Of a stretch of DNA of 64,000 nt, positions 8,420 to 17,354 are shown piece by piece. How positions within the stretch are numbered: the first letter of the stretch is position 1; the number at the start of each line of letters is the position of its first letter. The stretch spans positions 186,001 through 250,000 of the forward strand of contig CAVXCV010000009.1 in assembly GCA_963760405.1 (NCBI GenBank), in the 5' to 3' direction. The position numbers were made by a program, and so were the translations under genes. This stretch comes from RYN-230 sp963760405. GTDB lineage: Bacteria > Actinomycetota > Actinomycetes > Streptosporangiales > Streptosporangiaceae. The notes under the pieces were generated by a model that saw only the letters and a program-made list of their open reading frames with translations, was not told where the DNA came from and did no database searches.

Positions 8420-9443
8420 CACCAGGCCGGCCGCTGGCCGGGACATAGACCTCCTGGTGCTCGGCGACTGCAACCCGGATGTGCTCGTCCTCGGCGACGA
8501 CGTCACCCCTGCCTTTGGCCAGCGGGAAAAGCTGGTGCCGAGCATTTCCCTGGTCATCGGGGGATCCGCCGCGATCACCGCGGTCGCCGCGGCGCGGCTC
8601 GGGCTCAGCGTCGCGCTCGCGGCCGCGGTCGGCGCTGACCCGGCCGGGGAGTTCATGCTCAGCCAGCTGGACCGGGAAGGCGTGGACGTGGCCCCGGTGG
8701 TCATCCGCGCCGGCGCGCCCACCGGGATGACGGTGGCGCTGTCCCGGGGCGGGGACCGTGCCATCCTCACCGCCCTGGGTGCCATGGCCTCGCTGACCGC
8801 AGCCGACATCCCTGGCGCGTTGCTCGCCCGGGCCCGGCACGTGCACGCCAGCTCCTACTTCCTGCTCGAGGACTCACTCGGCCCCGGCCTGGCGGACGTG
8901 CTGTCGGCCGCGCGGGCAGCAGGCGCCACCACCTCGCTGGACACCAACTGGGACCCGTCCGGGCGATGGGGTGACGAGCGCCTGTCCGCGGCGATCGCGC
9001 AGGCCGATCTGCTGCTGCCCAACGAGGAAGAAGCACTGCGGCTGAGCGGCGCGGCCAGCCTGGGCGCTGCCGCCGGGGTACTCACCGCCACCGGGACCAG
9101 GCTGATCGTGAAGCTCGGCGAGCGCGGGGCCATGTGCGCTGACGGATCCGCACGGCAGCGCGTCAGCCTGCCGCCGGTGCTGCCTGTCGACGCCACGGGC
9201 GCCGGGGACTGCTTCAACGCCGGGCTGATCGCCGGCCTGCTCGAGGGTCATGCGCTGGCCCAGGCCGCCGCGCTCGGCTGCGCTGCTGGCGCGCTCTCGA
9301 CGGGAGCACCTGGCGGCACGGCAAGCTCCCCGGATATGGCTGCGGCAGCGCAGCTCGCCAAGCTGGCCACCATAGACACGGACATGCGGCCCGGAGACGG
9401 ATGGGACAGGCGGTCCGGTGAGCCCCTGGATTCCAGCAGCTGA
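8391..9443 (+). CDS. PfkB/ribokinase-family carbohydrate kinase
   Basis: A second PfkB-fold kinase closes the operon. Residues after about 20 show the family fold: LLVLGDCNPDVLVLGDDV, the SIVIGG-like SLVIGGSAAITAVAAARLG, AAVGADPAGEF, and the C-terminal catalytic motif DATGAGDCFNAGLIAGL. The start is uncertain: ATG 8391 overlaps the DeoR gene by 29 bp, and TTG codons at 8400 and 8406 are alternatives. It is distant from the first kinase, closer to ribokinase or 2-keto-3-deoxygluconate kinase types, and so probably acts on a different sugar or on the initial unphosphorylated sugar. Substrate unknown. Confidence 0.82.
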   Translation: MPGLTLSSPDTRPAAGRDIDLLVLGDCNPDVLVLGDDVTPAFGQREKLVPSISLVIGGSAAITAVAAARLGLSVALAAAVGADPAGEFMLSQLDREGVDVAPVVIRAGAPTGMTVALSRGGDRAILTALGAMASLTAADIPGALLARARHVHASSYFLLEDSLGPGLADVLSAARAAGATTSLDTNWDPSGRWGDERLSAAIAQADLLLPNEEEALRLSGAASLGAAAGVLTATGTRLIVKLGERGAMCADGSARQRVSLPPVLPVDATGAGDCFNAGLIAGLLEGHALAQAAALGCAAGALSTGAPGGTASSPDMAAAAQLAKLATIDTDMRPGDGWDRRSGEPLDSSS

Positions 9444-9451
9444 CACCCTGG

Positions 9452-10813
9452 TCAGCCCATCCGGTCGAGGATCTCCCGGACCAGGTCCATCGAGGTATGC
9501 GGGTGCAGGAACGCGAACCTGGCCACTGTCTCGCCCTCCCACGCTGACGGCGGGATGAAGGCCACCTGGTCGCGCAGCAGCTGGTCCGCCCATCGGGTGT
9601 ACTGCCCAGCGTCCCAGCCACGGCGCCGGAAGAGCACGATGCCGAGCTCGGGCTCGCGGATCAGTTCCAGATTGCCCCGGGCCCGGATCTCTGCCGCAGT
9701 GTCGCGGGCAAGCCCGATCGCCGCCTCGATGGCCTCGGTGTAGGCGGCGACCCCATGCACCGACAGCGAGAACCAAAGCGGCAGGCCCCGGGCCCGCCTG
9801 GTGAGGTGGTAGGCGTAGTCGGCCGGATTCCACTCACCCGGCGTGTCGTGGATGACATCGAGATAGGCGGCGTCCTGCTTGTGCACCGATCTGGCGACCG
9901 ACGGGTCGCGGTACAGCAGCGCCGCGCAGTCGAACGGAGCGAACAGCCACTTGTGCGGGTCCACGATGAACGAGTCGGCATGCTCGATGCCGTCGTACCG
10001 GTGCCGGACGCTCGGCGCGAACAGGCCCGCGCCGCCGTAAGCGCCATCCACGTGGAACCAGAGGCCGTGCTCGCGCGCGACGGCGGCCGTCCCGGCCAGA
10101 TCGTCGATAATGCCCGCGTTCGTCGTACCCGACGTCGCCACGATCGCCGCGAGCGACCCGGGATCGCCGTCCGCCTTGATCGCAGCCTGGAGCGCGGCGC
10201 CCGTCAGGCGGTGGCCGTCGGCGCGCACCGTCAGCGGGTCCATCTCCAGTATCCGCAGCGCGCTGGCGATCGAGGAATGCGCGTCTTCGCTGACCGCCAC
10301 CCGCCAGCGGCAGCCGGCCGCTGCGGCGCCGGCCTTGCGCTTGGCGACTTCGCGGGCGACCACCAGGGCGGACAGGTTCCCCGCCGAGCCGCCGGAGACA
10401 AAGCACCCCCCTGCTGTCTGAGGCATCCCGGCCCGGTCGGCGATCAGCCGCAGCACAAGGTTCTCGGCGTGGATCGCGCCAGCGGCCTCCAGCCAGGAGA
10501 TGCCCTGGATCGACGCGCAGGAGATAAGCATGTCGAACAGCAGCGAGGCCTTCGTCGGCGCGGCCGGGACGAAGCCGAGAAAGCGCGGGCTATCCGCTGA
10601 GAGCACGGCCGGCGCCATGACCGATGCGTACGCGCCGAGTACCTGATCGGGGTTGTGCGGCTCAGCGCCCAGCAGTCCCTGCAACGCCGCGTCAAGCTCA
10701 GCCGGTACCGGGGAGCGCCCGTCCAGCGGAACTGGGTCCAGCCGCAGCCGGTTCTCTACGTACGCGAGCACTGATCTGATCATCGACTCGGTGCTGGAAT
10801 CCACACTGTGCAT
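9452..10813 (-). CDS. PLP-dependent group II amino-acid decarboxylase
   Basis: Belongs to the aromatic-L-amino-acid/glutamate decarboxylase group of fold-type I PLP enzymes. In the 453-aa product one sees CFVSGGSAGNLSALVVARE (PLP phosphate region), HVDGAYGGAG (ring-stacking/Asp site) and the Schiff-base lysine motif DPHKWLFAPFDC. Start ATG 10813 was chosen because the upstream frame runs into the promoter and start of the divergent aminotransferase. The gene converges on the sugar operon, 8 bp after its last stop. It would convert an amino acid to its amine plus CO2; aromatic amino acids are plausible but specificity is not visible. Confidence 0.85.
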   Translation of the reverse strand: MHSVDSSTESMIRSVLAYVENRLRLDPVPLDGRSPVPAELDAALQGLLGAEPHNPDQVLGAYASVMAPAVLSADSPRFLGFVPAAPTKASLLFDMLISCASIQGISWLEAAGAIHAENLVLRLIADRAGMPQTAGGCFVSGGSAGNLSALVVAREVAKRKAGAAAAGCRWRVAVSEDAHSSIASALRILEMDPLTVRADGHRLTGAALQAAIKADGDPGSLAAIVATSGTTNAGIIDDLAGTAAVAREHGLWFHVDGAYGGAGLFAPSVRHRYDGIEHADSFIVDPHKWLFAPFDCAALLYRDPSVARSVHKQDAAYLDVIHDTPGEWNPADYAYHLTRRARGLPLWFSLSVHGVAAYTEAIEAAIGLARDTAAEIRARGNLELIREPELGIVLFRRRGWDAGQYTRWADQLLRDQVAFIPPSAWEGETVARFAFLHPHTSMDLVREILDRMG

Positions 10814-10944
10814 GGGCGCAACGTAGAGTCTCGGGCCCGGCACCCGCAACAGCCCGGGATCCGGGCGGTGACTTGACATTTCGCAGACCCAGGCTGCACC
10901 GTGGTTCAGCTCGAGCTCCTGCCGGAAGGGGGTGCACTGGCGTC

Positions 10945-12141
10945 GTGAGCGCAGCAGAGACGATCCCGGCCGGCCGGCTGGCCGAGCGGATGTCCAGGCT
11001 GGGAACGGAATCCGCGTTCGAGGTGCTGGCCCGGGCGCGGGCACTGGAGGCGCAGGGCCGCAAGATCATCCACCTGGAGATCGGGGAGCCTGACTTCGAT
11101 ACCCCGGCGCACATCACGGAGGCCGCCGCGGAGGCTCTCCGTTCCGGGTTCACCCACTATGTCCCGGCGCCCGGGCTGCCCGAGGTCCGTGAGGCGGTGG
11201 CCGCGTGGCTTTCCCGGACCGGCCGGCTCGAGACGACTCCAGACAGGGTGATCGTGACTCCGGGTGCGAAACCCATCATGTGGTACCTGATGCTGGCTAC
11301 CTGCCAGGAGGGCGACGAGGTCATCTACCCAGATCCTGGGTTCCCGATGTATGAGTCCATCGCCCGGTTCACCGGGGCCACTCCTGTCCCCCTCCCGCTG
11401 CGGGAGGAGAACGGATTCCGCCCCGACCCGGGCGAACTGGCCTCCCTGGTCACCCCCCGGACCCGGTTGCTCGTGCTCAACACCCCGCACAACCCGTGCG
11501 GCTCGGCGCTCACCCGGGAGGACTGCGAGGCTATCGCCGAGATCGCCATGCGGAACGACCTGCTCGTCTTGGCTGACGAGGTTTACTGGGCCATTCGCTA
11601 CGACGGGGGCCACGTGTCCGTCCTGGACATAGACGGGATGGCCGACCGCACCATCCTGCTCGACGGCTGGAGCAAGACCTACGCCATGACCGGCTGGCGC
11701 CTGGGGTTCGGCGTGTTTCCTCTGTGGCTGGTAGAGCCCATCTCCCGGCTGGTCATCAACTCGGTGTCGTGCACCAGCGCGTTCAGCCAGCGTGCGGCGA
11801 TCGCCGCGCTCACCGGGCCGTGGGAGCCGGCCGAGCAGATGGTCGCCGAATTCCGCCAGCGGCGCGACGTCATCGTGGCGGGGCTGAACGCCATCGAGGG
11901 CATCACCTGCGTGCAGCCGCGCGGGGCGTTCTACGTCTTCCCCTCGGTCAAGGCGTTCGGGATACCCTCGCAGCGGATCGAGGAGCATCTGCTCCAGCGG
12001 GCCGGGGTGGCGGCGCTGTCGGGTACGGCCTTCGGCCGGTACGGGGAGGGCTACCTGCGCTTCTCCTACGCGAACTCGGTCCAGGCCATACGCGAGGCGC
12101 TGGAGGCCGTGGCCGCGGTCCTGCCGGAGCTGGAGGGTTAG
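10945..12141 (+). CDS. PLP-dependent class I/II aminotransferase (AspC-like)
   Basis: The 398-aa product has the start seen in aspartate/alanine-type aminotransferases (RMSRLGTESAFEVLARARAL, then HLEIGEPDFDTPAHI), the NTPHNPCGSALT cofactor motif, LADEVYWAIRY, and the PLP lysine in WSKTYAMTGWRLGF, with a C-terminal substrate Arg region (LRFSYANS). GTG 10945 was chosen because family similarity includes residues before ATG 10990; a purine-rich AAGGGGG lies about 14 bp upstream. It is divergent from the decarboxylase and 2 bp from the dehydrogenase downstream. Together the pair would turn an amino acid into a 2-keto acid and then a 2-hydroxy acid, or run in reverse. Confidence 0.88.
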   Translation: MSAAETIPAGRLAERMSRLGTESAFEVLARARALEAQGRKIIHLEIGEPDFDTPAHITEAAAEALRSGFTHYVPAPGLPEVREAVAAWLSRTGRLETTPDRVIVTPGAKPIMWYLMLATCQEGDEVIYPDPGFPMYESIARFTGATPVPLPLREENGFRPDPGELASLVTPRTRLLVLNTPHNPCGSALTREDCEAIAEIAMRNDLLVLADEVYWAIRYDGGHVSVLDIDGMADRTILLDGWSKTYAMTGWRLGFGVFPLWLVEPISRLVINSVSCTSAFSQRAAIAALTGPWEPAEQMVAEFRQRRDVIVAGLNAIEGITCVQPRGAFYVFPSVKAFGIPSQRIEEHLLQRAGVAALSGTAFGRYGEGYLRFSYANSVQAIREALEAVAAVLPELEG

Positions 12142-12143
12142 CC

Positions 12144-13124
12144 GTGGGCGGGATGCGTCCGCCGGTTCTCATTACCCGGCGCCTGCCGCAGGAAGCACTG
12201 GACCGAATCGAGGCCCAGTGCGAGATGACGCTGTATGCAGGCGAGGGTGCCATGCCCCGCGACCAGCTCCTGACCGGGGTGGCTGGGAAGGCGGGGGCGA
12301 TCACGCTGCTGACCGACCGGGTCAACGACGAGTTCCTGGACGCCGCCGGGCCCGGGCTCAAGATCGTGGCGAACTTCGCCGTGGGCTTCGACAACATCGA
12401 CGTGGACGCATGTACGCGGCACGGCGTGCTTGCCTCCAACACCCCGGAAGTCCTGACCGAGACAACGGCGGACACCGCGTTCGCCCTGATGATGGCGGCG
12501 GCCAGGCGGGTCGCCGAAGGCGACCGTTTCCTGCGCTCCGGTGTTCCGTGGACCTGGGGGCCGCTCATGATGCTCGGCCAGGACGTCCACCACAAGACCC
12601 TCGGCGTCGTGGGCTTCGGCCGGATCGGGCAGGCCCTGGCCCGCCGCGCACGCGGGTTCGCCATGCGCGTCCTCTACCACGACGTGTACCCGCCGCCCGC
12701 CGGGATTGGCCAGGAGCTCGGAGCCGAGTACCGGGATCTCGAAGACCTGCTCCGCGAGTCCGACTTCGTCTCCCTCCACACCAACCTCACCCCGCAGACG
12801 CGCCATCTGATCAACGCCGAACGCCTGGCCATGATGAAGCCGACGGCCGTGCTGGTCAATACGTCGCGCGGTCCAGTCATAGACGAACAGGCCCTGGCTC
12901 AGGCTCTCCAGGAGGGCCAGATCTTCGCTGCCGGTCTCGACGTGTTCGAGCGTGAGCCGGTCGTTCATCCCGGACTGCTCGCGTGCCAGAACGCCGTGCT
13001 CATCCCCCATCTCGGGTCAGCGACGGTGGAGACCCGCGTGGCCATGGCCAACCTGGCGGTTGACAACCTGCTCGCCGGGCTCGAGGACAGCCGCCCACCG
13101 ACCCTGCTCAACCCAGAAGCCTGA
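12144..13124 (+). CDS. D-2-hydroxyacid dehydrogenase (glyoxylate reductase / D-glycerate dehydrogenase type)
   Basis: NAD(P)-dependent reductase of 2-keto acids. The 326-aa product has the central Rossmann motif GVVGFGRIGQALARRARGF, the active-site Arg in NTSRGPVIDEQAL, the Glu near VFEREP and the catalytic His in HLGSATVETR. Start GTG 12144 is favoured over ATG 12153 because GGAGGG lies 6 bp before it; the gene begins 2 bp after the aminotransferase stop. The closest type is the GyaR/D-glycerate dehydrogenase branch, suggesting work on glyoxylate or hydroxypyruvate produced by the transaminase. A hairpin follows 45 bp after the stop. Confidence 0.87.
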   Translation: MGGMRPPVLITRRLPQEALDRIEAQCEMTLYAGEGAMPRDQLLTGVAGKAGAITLLTDRVNDEFLDAAGPGLKIVANFAVGFDNIDVDACTRHGVLASNTPEVLTETTADTAFALMMAAARRVAEGDRFLRSGVPWTWGPLMMLGQDVHHKTLGVVGFGRIGQALARRARGFAMRVLYHDVYPPPAGIGQELGAEYRDLEDLLRESDFVSLHTNLTPQTRHLINAERLAMMKPTAVLVNTSRGPVIDEQALAQALQEGQIFAAGLDVFEREPVVHPGLLACQNAVLIPHLGSATVETRVAMANLAVDNLLAGLEDSRPPTLLNPEA

Positions 13125-13169
13125 GCGCAAGAGATCCCGGCCGCGCGACAGCAGTCAGCACCGGCATGA

Positions 13170-13199
13170 CACAAGATTCGCCCCAGGGCGAATCTTGTG
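13170..13199. terminator. Perfect 14-bp stem hairpin after the dehydrogenase gene
   Basis: Arms 13170-13183 and 13186-13199 are perfectly complementary (CACAAGATTCGCCC on the left), with a 2-nt loop. It lies 45 bp after the dehydrogenase stop and 33 bp before the next small gene. There is no T-run, as is common for actinomycete terminators. It could also be a regulatory dyad for the downstream gene. Confidence 0.6.
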
Positions 13200-13232
13200 C
13201 CGTTCGGGTGCCGCTGCGGCTCACTAGGTGTC

Positions 13233-13529
13233 ATGCCAGGTGCAAGTGAGCAGACACGGCCGGTGAAGATCGTCAACGCCAACTGGGTGGCCGGGCCGGA
13301 CGGCGATCACGGCCGGTTCGAGGTCATGATCGTGACCGGGGATGACCAGCAGCATGTGGTCGCCCCCAGCCCCGCAACCATGACCGCCCTGATCGCCTTG
13401 ACCCAGGCAGGCACCGTCCTGCTCTGGGATCCCGCCGGCCGCACGCTGATCGCCGCCAACCTCGTGGGCACGATGCCCTGGACAGAGCACGCCCGGCCCG
13501 GCCCGCCCGCCGGGAGCCGCCCTGCCTGA
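13233..13529 (+). CDS. Small hypothetical protein
   Basis: A 98-aa product starting at ATG 13233, just after the hairpin. I do not recognise a family. The core (KIVNANWVAGPDGDHGRFEV, then MIVTGDDQQHVVAPSPATMT) alternates beta-like stretches and helix, followed by TVLLWDPAGRTLIAANLVG, which looks like a small globular alpha/beta protein; the last 15 residues are Pro/Ala/Gly-rich. No signal peptide, membrane segment or cysteines are visible. The upstream frame also remains open to 13197 but would include the hairpin arm. Coding is supported mainly by sensible composition and isolation between neighbours. Confidence 0.5.
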   Translation: MPGASEQTRPVKIVNANWVAGPDGDHGRFEVMIVTGDDQQHVVAPSPATMTALIALTQAGTVLLWDPAGRTLIAANLVGTMPWTEHARPGPPAGSRPA

Positions 13530-13692
13530 CGGGCGGGGGCGGTGCCGGCGGCGGCGCCCGGCCCGTGCCTGGCGGGGTTGACAGCGGGTCCCTGCCCTGG
13601 ATCGATGAGGGGTAACAGGGCGGGGTACAGGTGATCGGATTGAAGCAGGGCAGCGCGTCCGGCAGGCGGCCGGCGCCCGCGGTGACACCCGG

Positions 13693-14760
13693 ATGAGCCA
13701 GGCTGGCCGCATCGGCCCGGGGACGCGGGTCGTCGTGACCGGTGCCTCTGGGTTCATCGGGTCGGCCGTGGCCCGCGCGGTGGCGGCGCGGGGCGCGCAG
13801 GTCATCGCCGTCTACGCGCCTGGTGACGACGACCGTAACCTGGCGGGCTCCGGCGCGGAGCGGGCCGCGGTGGATATCCGGGACGCGGCCGCGGTCCGGG
13901 CGGTCTGCGCGGGTGCCCGGTATGTGTTCCACCTGGCCGCGATCTACCGTTTCTGGGCGCGTGACCCGCAGGTTTTCTACGACGTCAACGTCGGCGGGAC
14001 GCGCAACGTGCTCGACGCGGCCCGGGCGGCCGGCTGCGAGCGGCTGGTGTTCACCTCCACGACCGGCGTCCTCGGGCTGGGGCCGGCCAGGCGCGGCGGC
14101 CTCGCCGACGAGCGATCCTGCGCTGACATCTCGCATCTGTCTGGCCACTACAAGAGATCGAAGTTCATCGCCGAGCACGAGGTGCTCCGGGCGGCCGCCG
14201 AGGGGCTGGATGCCTGCCTGGTCCTGCCCGCTTTTCCGCTGGGACCTGGGGACCGGGTCCCGACGCCGACCGGGAAAGTGGTGCTGGACTTCCTCAACGG
14301 CAGGATGCCCGGATTCGCGGACACCGCCATGAACGTCACCCATGTGGACGACCTGGCCGCCGGCCACCTGGCCGCGCTGGAACGCGGCCGCCAGGGCCGC
14401 AGTTACATCCTGGGCGGGGAGAACCTGTCGATGCGGGCGATCCTGCAGATCCTGGCTCGTTACTCGGGCCTGCCCATGCCGCGGCTGGCCGTCCCGCGCC
14501 ACCTGATCCTGGCCGCAGGAGCCGCCTCGGACCTGCTCGAAGGCCGGCTGCTGCGGCGGGAGCCGCATGTGCCGCTCGAAGCGGCGCGCATGTCGGCCAG
14601 CAGGATGGTGTTCAGCGACGAGCGGGCCCGCCAGGAGATCGGCTACACCTCCCGGCCCGCCCGCGAGGCGATCCAGGAGTCAGCCCGCTGGTTCGCTGAC
14701 CACGGCTACGTGTCCGCCAGCCGCCGCGCCGCCATCAGGTGGGCATCAGGCCCCGGCTGA
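13693..14760 (+). CDS. hpnA: NAD-dependent epimerase/dehydratase, HpnA-like
   Basis: Extended SDR of 355 aa. It has VVVTGASGFIGSAVARAV (NAD motif, about residues 13-30), HLAAIYRFWARDP, a Ser/Thr-rich TSTTGVLGLG region, the YKRSKF catalytic Tyr-Lys motif, and the stretches PTPTGKVVLDFLNGRMPGF and ILGGENLSMRAILQ that are characteristic of hopanoid-associated sugar epimerases (HpnA). No other hopanoid genes lie nearby, so assignment rests on similarity alone; a dihydroflavonol-reductase-like annotation would be the alternative. Its 3' end overlaps the convergent GNAT gene by 15 bp. Confidence 0.72.
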   Translation: MSQAGRIGPGTRVVVTGASGFIGSAVARAVAARGAQVIAVYAPGDDDRNLAGSGAERAAVDIRDAAAVRAVCAGARYVFHLAAIYRFWARDPQVFYDVNVGGTRNVLDAARAAGCERLVFTSTTGVLGLGPARRGGLADERSCADISHLSGHYKRSKFIAEHEVLRAAAEGLDACLVLPAFPLGPGDRVPTPTGKVVLDFLNGRMPGFADTAMNVTHVDDLAAGHLAALERGRQGRSYILGGENLSMRAILQILARYSGLPMPRLAVPRHLILAAGAASDLLEGRLLRREPHVPLEAARMSASRMVFSDERARQEIGYTSRPAREAIQESARWFADHGYVSASRRAAIRWASGPG

Positions 14761-15315
14761 TATCGGCTGGCCGGAGCCGGGCCCGGGCCGGTCACCGGGC
14801 GCGTCGGTGAGCTTCTGGTACAGCACATGGTCCTGCCACGTCCCGGCGATCTGCAGATACGCCGGGGCTACGCCGATGCGGGTGAACCCGTTGCGTTCCA
14901 GCACGCGCTGCGACGCGGCGTTGTGCAGCAGGGTTTCCGCCTGGATCCGGTGCAGGCCCAGCTCGCCGAACGCGATGCCGGTGAACTCCCGTGCCGCCGC
15001 GGTGGCCAGGCCGCGCCCGTTGTCCGCGGAGCCCACCCAGTAGCCCATAGCGCCGGACTGGAACGCGCCGCGGACGATACCGCTGAGAGTGATCCGGCCG
15101 ACCAGGTGCCCGGACTCGTTGAGGATGACGTAGGGGAGGGACACGCCCAGCTGGTACCGGTCGAGCATCATCCGGATCAGGGCACGCTGGCCGTCCGGGG
15201 TGAACTGACCGGGGCTGGGCAGCGGCATCCAGGGCGCGAGGAAATTCCAGTCGGCGCGCAGCAGCTCCGCCAGGGCCGGGGCGTCATCCATCGAGACAAG
15301 CCGGATAGTGCTCAC
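14746..15315 (-). CDS. GNAT-family N-acetyltransferase (RimJ/RimL type)
   Basis: The 189-aa product fits acetyl-CoA dependent transferases that modify N-termini of ribosomal or other proteins. Visible are the core strand YVILNESGHLVGRITLSG, the acetyl-CoA loop YWVGSADNGRGLATAAAREF (about residues 91-110), and the classic RimJ/RimL ending segment HRIQAETLLHNAASQRVLERNGF. The C-terminal 20 residues are Pro/Gly-rich and lie over the 3' end of the convergent epimerase gene. The protein substrate is not predictable. Confidence 0.85.
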   Translation of the reverse strand: MSTIRLVSMDDAPALAELLRADWNFLAPWMPLPSPGQFTPDGQRALIRMMLDRYQLGVSLPYVILNESGHLVGRITLSGIVRGAFQSGAMGYWVGSADNGRGLATAAAREFTGIAFGELGLHRIQAETLLHNAASQRVLERNGFTRIGVAPAYLQIAGTWQDHVLYQKLTDAPGDRPGPGSGQPISAGA

Positions 15316-15367
15316 CCGACCATCGTCGCAGCGATTGGCCGAAGCCGCAGGCTGGGCCCCGGGCCGG

Positions 15368-15655
15368 TCAGCCGACGAGGTGGAACTCCACCCGGTAGAG
15401 CAGCGTGTCGCCGGTGATCGGCCCGGCGTGGGCCGCCCGTTGCCGCAACGATTCCCGGTCAGGCTCCCCGGAACGCCGCAGGTCAGCCGCGGTAATGGCG
15501 GAGAACGGGACCAGCTCCACCGAGTCCACCTCGATCTGGGCCGGCCCGACCGGGTACCGGCCGCCCTCGCGCACCTTGGGCCGCTGCCACAGCCGGAAGG
15601 ACACGGTGATGTCGCCCGCGATCACCGAGGACCGCAGCTCCCGGCTGAACTCCAT
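15368..15655 (-). CDS. Small ASCH-domain-like protein
   Basis: A 95-aa product starting MEFSRELRSSVIAGDITVSF. The pattern of a short beta-rich protein with RLWQRPKVREGGRYPVG, then EVDSVELVPFSAIT and a DLRRSGEPDRESLRQRAA helix, matches ASCH/PUA-like domains, which bind RNA or modified nucleotides. The frame is open upstream, but residues before Met 15655 are Arg/Gly-rich shadow sequence, so this start was chosen. It lies on the same strand as the GNAT gene and the VOC gene. Function unknown beyond the fold. Confidence 0.65.
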   Translation of the reverse strand: MEFSRELRSSVIAGDITVSFRLWQRPKVREGGRYPVGPAQIEVDSVELVPFSAITAADLRRSGEPDRESLRQRAAHAGPITGDTLLYRVEFHLVG

Positions 15656-15807
15656 CACCCGATGGTACGCACCGGTCCTCAGGCGCTGGCCAGCAGCTTC
15701 CGGACCGCCGCCACGCAGGCGGGCCGGCCAATTGCCGGCGAGCTTTGCGCCGTTCCGCCCGGGGCTGTCATGCTCACCCCACCGCGCGCCCGGGGCAGCG
15801 CCGTGGC

Positions 15808-16593
15808 TCAGGCGGGCAGGCTGGTGATGATCGCGAACGCCGCCCCTGCCTGGTCGGCCAGCGAGGCGATCCGGCCCACGCCGGGAACATCCTCCGCCGG
15901 TGCTGTCACGGTGCCACCGCGCTTCGCCGTCTCGGCCACCACCGCGTCGCAGTCGGTGACCTCGAAGTAGGGCCGCCATGCGGTGCGCAGGCCTGCGCCC
16001 GCCATCTCGGGGCTGAGCGGCATGATGCCGCCCTGGCCGCTGCTGTCATCGCCGCCCGCGGGCATGACGACGGTGTAGCTGAAGTCGCCCATCGGCATGT
16101 CCTGGGTGACCCAGCCGAACACCGCCTGGTAGAACGCCCTGGCCTCGGCCTGGCTGGTCGTGTGCAGCTCCGTCCAGCACAGCGTGCCCGGGTCGTTGAC
16201 CGCGGCCAGGCCCCTGGTCTCGCCCGGCTGCCAGACCGCGAACGCTGCGCCCGCCGGGTCGGTGAAATGAGCCATCCGGCCCGCGGTGAACACGTCGAAC
16301 GGCTTCGCCCGGACCGTGCCGCCCGCCTGGCTGACCGCGTCGGCCGTGGCGTCGGCGTCCACTGTGGCGAAGTACAGCGTCCAGGACGGCGCCGCGCCGT
16401 CCTCGGTGAGCGGGCCTACCGCGGCGACGGTCTTCCCGCCCAGCGTGAACATGCCGTAGCCGCCAGCGTCCGGGCCAGCGGACTGGAACTCCCAGCCGAA
16501 CAGGGCGCCGTAGAACGCTGCCGCCGCGTCCACGTCGGGTGTGCCCAGGTCCACCCAGATGGGTGTACCGGGCAGGTAGCTGGTGCTGAGCAT
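15808..16593 (-). CDS. Two-domain VOC (glyoxalase-fold) protein
   Basis: The 261-aa product contains two vicinal-oxygen-chelate modules: the first starts PIWVDLGTPDVDAAAAFYGA with LFGWEFQSAG, the second has CWTELHTTSQAEARAFYQAV and FGWVTQDMP. Each has the domain-end motif around FTDPAGAAFAVWQPG or LADQAGAAFAIITS. This is the architecture of mycobacterial Cfp30B-like proteins; a catalytic activity has not generally been established for that group. Start Met 16593 (MLSTSYLPGTPIWVD) fits the usual N-terminus; the longer frame upstream is not convincing. Confidence 0.82.
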   Translation of the reverse strand: MLSTSYLPGTPIWVDLGTPDVDAAAAFYGALFGWEFQSAGPDAGGYGMFTLGGKTVAAVGPLTEDGAAPSWTLYFATVDADATADAVSQAGGTVRAKPFDVFTAGRMAHFTDPAGAAFAVWQPGETRGLAAVNDPGTLCWTELHTTSQAEARAFYQAVFGWVTQDMPMGDFSYTVVMPAGGDDSSGQGGIMPLSPEMAGAGLRTAWRPYFEVTDCDAVVAETAKRGGTVTAPAEDVPGVGRIASLADQAGAAFAIITSLPA

Positions 16594-16746
16594 GGCCTGC
16601 CTCCTGCGCGTCAGGTGCTGCGGGCCGGGCCAGGCGCACGAGGCCGGCCGCTGGCCCGGTGTGGTCGGCACCAGCCTGGCATCAGCCACCGACAGTTCTG
16701 TCCGGGGTCGCCGGGCTTCGCGGCGACGGCGACACCGGCAGCAGCG

Positions 16747-17172
16747 TCACAGGTCGATGATGATGGTGACCGGGCCGTCGTTGACCAGGCTGACTTTCAT
16801 GTCGGCGCCGAAGACGCCGGTTTCCACCCGGGCGCCCAGTGAGCGCAAGGAGGAGACCAGGGCGCCCACCAGCGGCTCGGCAACCGGGCCGGGAGCCGCG
16901 GCCTGCCAGGTCGGACGGCGGCCCTTCCGGGTGTCGGCGTAGAGCGTGAACTGACTGATGACCAGCAGCGGCGCGCCCACGTCGGAGCAGGACTTCTCTC
17001 CTTCCAGGATGCGCAGCCCCCAGAGCTTGGCGGCCAGCTTCGCTGCCTGCTCCGGGGTGTCCGCATGGGTCACGCCAGCCAGGACGAGCAGGCCCGGCTC
17101 GCTGATGGCGCCCACCACGCGCTGGTCAACGGTCACACTGGCCTGGCTGACTCGCTGCACCACGGCTCGCAT
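16747..17172 (-). CDS. dtd: D-aminoacyl-tRNA deacylase
   Basis: Hydrolyses D-amino acids mis-charged on tRNA, protecting translation. The 141-aa length is standard, and it begins MRAVVQRVSQASVTVDQRVV as in the family. The diagnostic motifs are present: SQFTLYADTRKGRRPTW around residues 78-94, with the catalytic Thr, and the C-terminal NDGPVTIIIDL, a variant of the N-x-GP(V/I)T motif that forms the cross-subunit chirality site. It is a single housekeeping gene, with a 182-bp gap before a broken monooxygenase gene. Confidence 0.95.
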   Translation of the reverse strand: MRAVVQRVSQASVTVDQRVVGAISEPGLLVLAGVTHADTPEQAAKLAAKLWGLRILEGEKSCSDVGAPLLVISQFTLYADTRKGRRPTWQAAAPGPVAEPLVGALVSSLRSLGARVETGVFGADMKVSLVNDGPVTIIIDL

Positions 17173-17354
17173 GGGCGCCTTCCCTCCGGTGGACCCCGGG
17201 TCTGCTAGCGGCTGCCGCCGGGACGGGCGGCGATCTGCAGGCTACAGCGGCGGCCGGACGGGCCATGCGGCGGCGAGCGGGCGCGGGCTGGATCCGGCGA
17301 TGAGTTACGGTCAGCAGAGATCAGCCCGCGGCAGGCTACGGGATGGGAGGAATC

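Noticed and set aside
4847..9443. Sulfoquinovose (sulfo-EMP-type) catabolism
   Set aside because: Isomerase, kinase and aldolase order is similar in outline, but there is no sulfolactaldehyde reductase or sulfoquinovosidase, and the GH4 CHSV motif favours galactosides.
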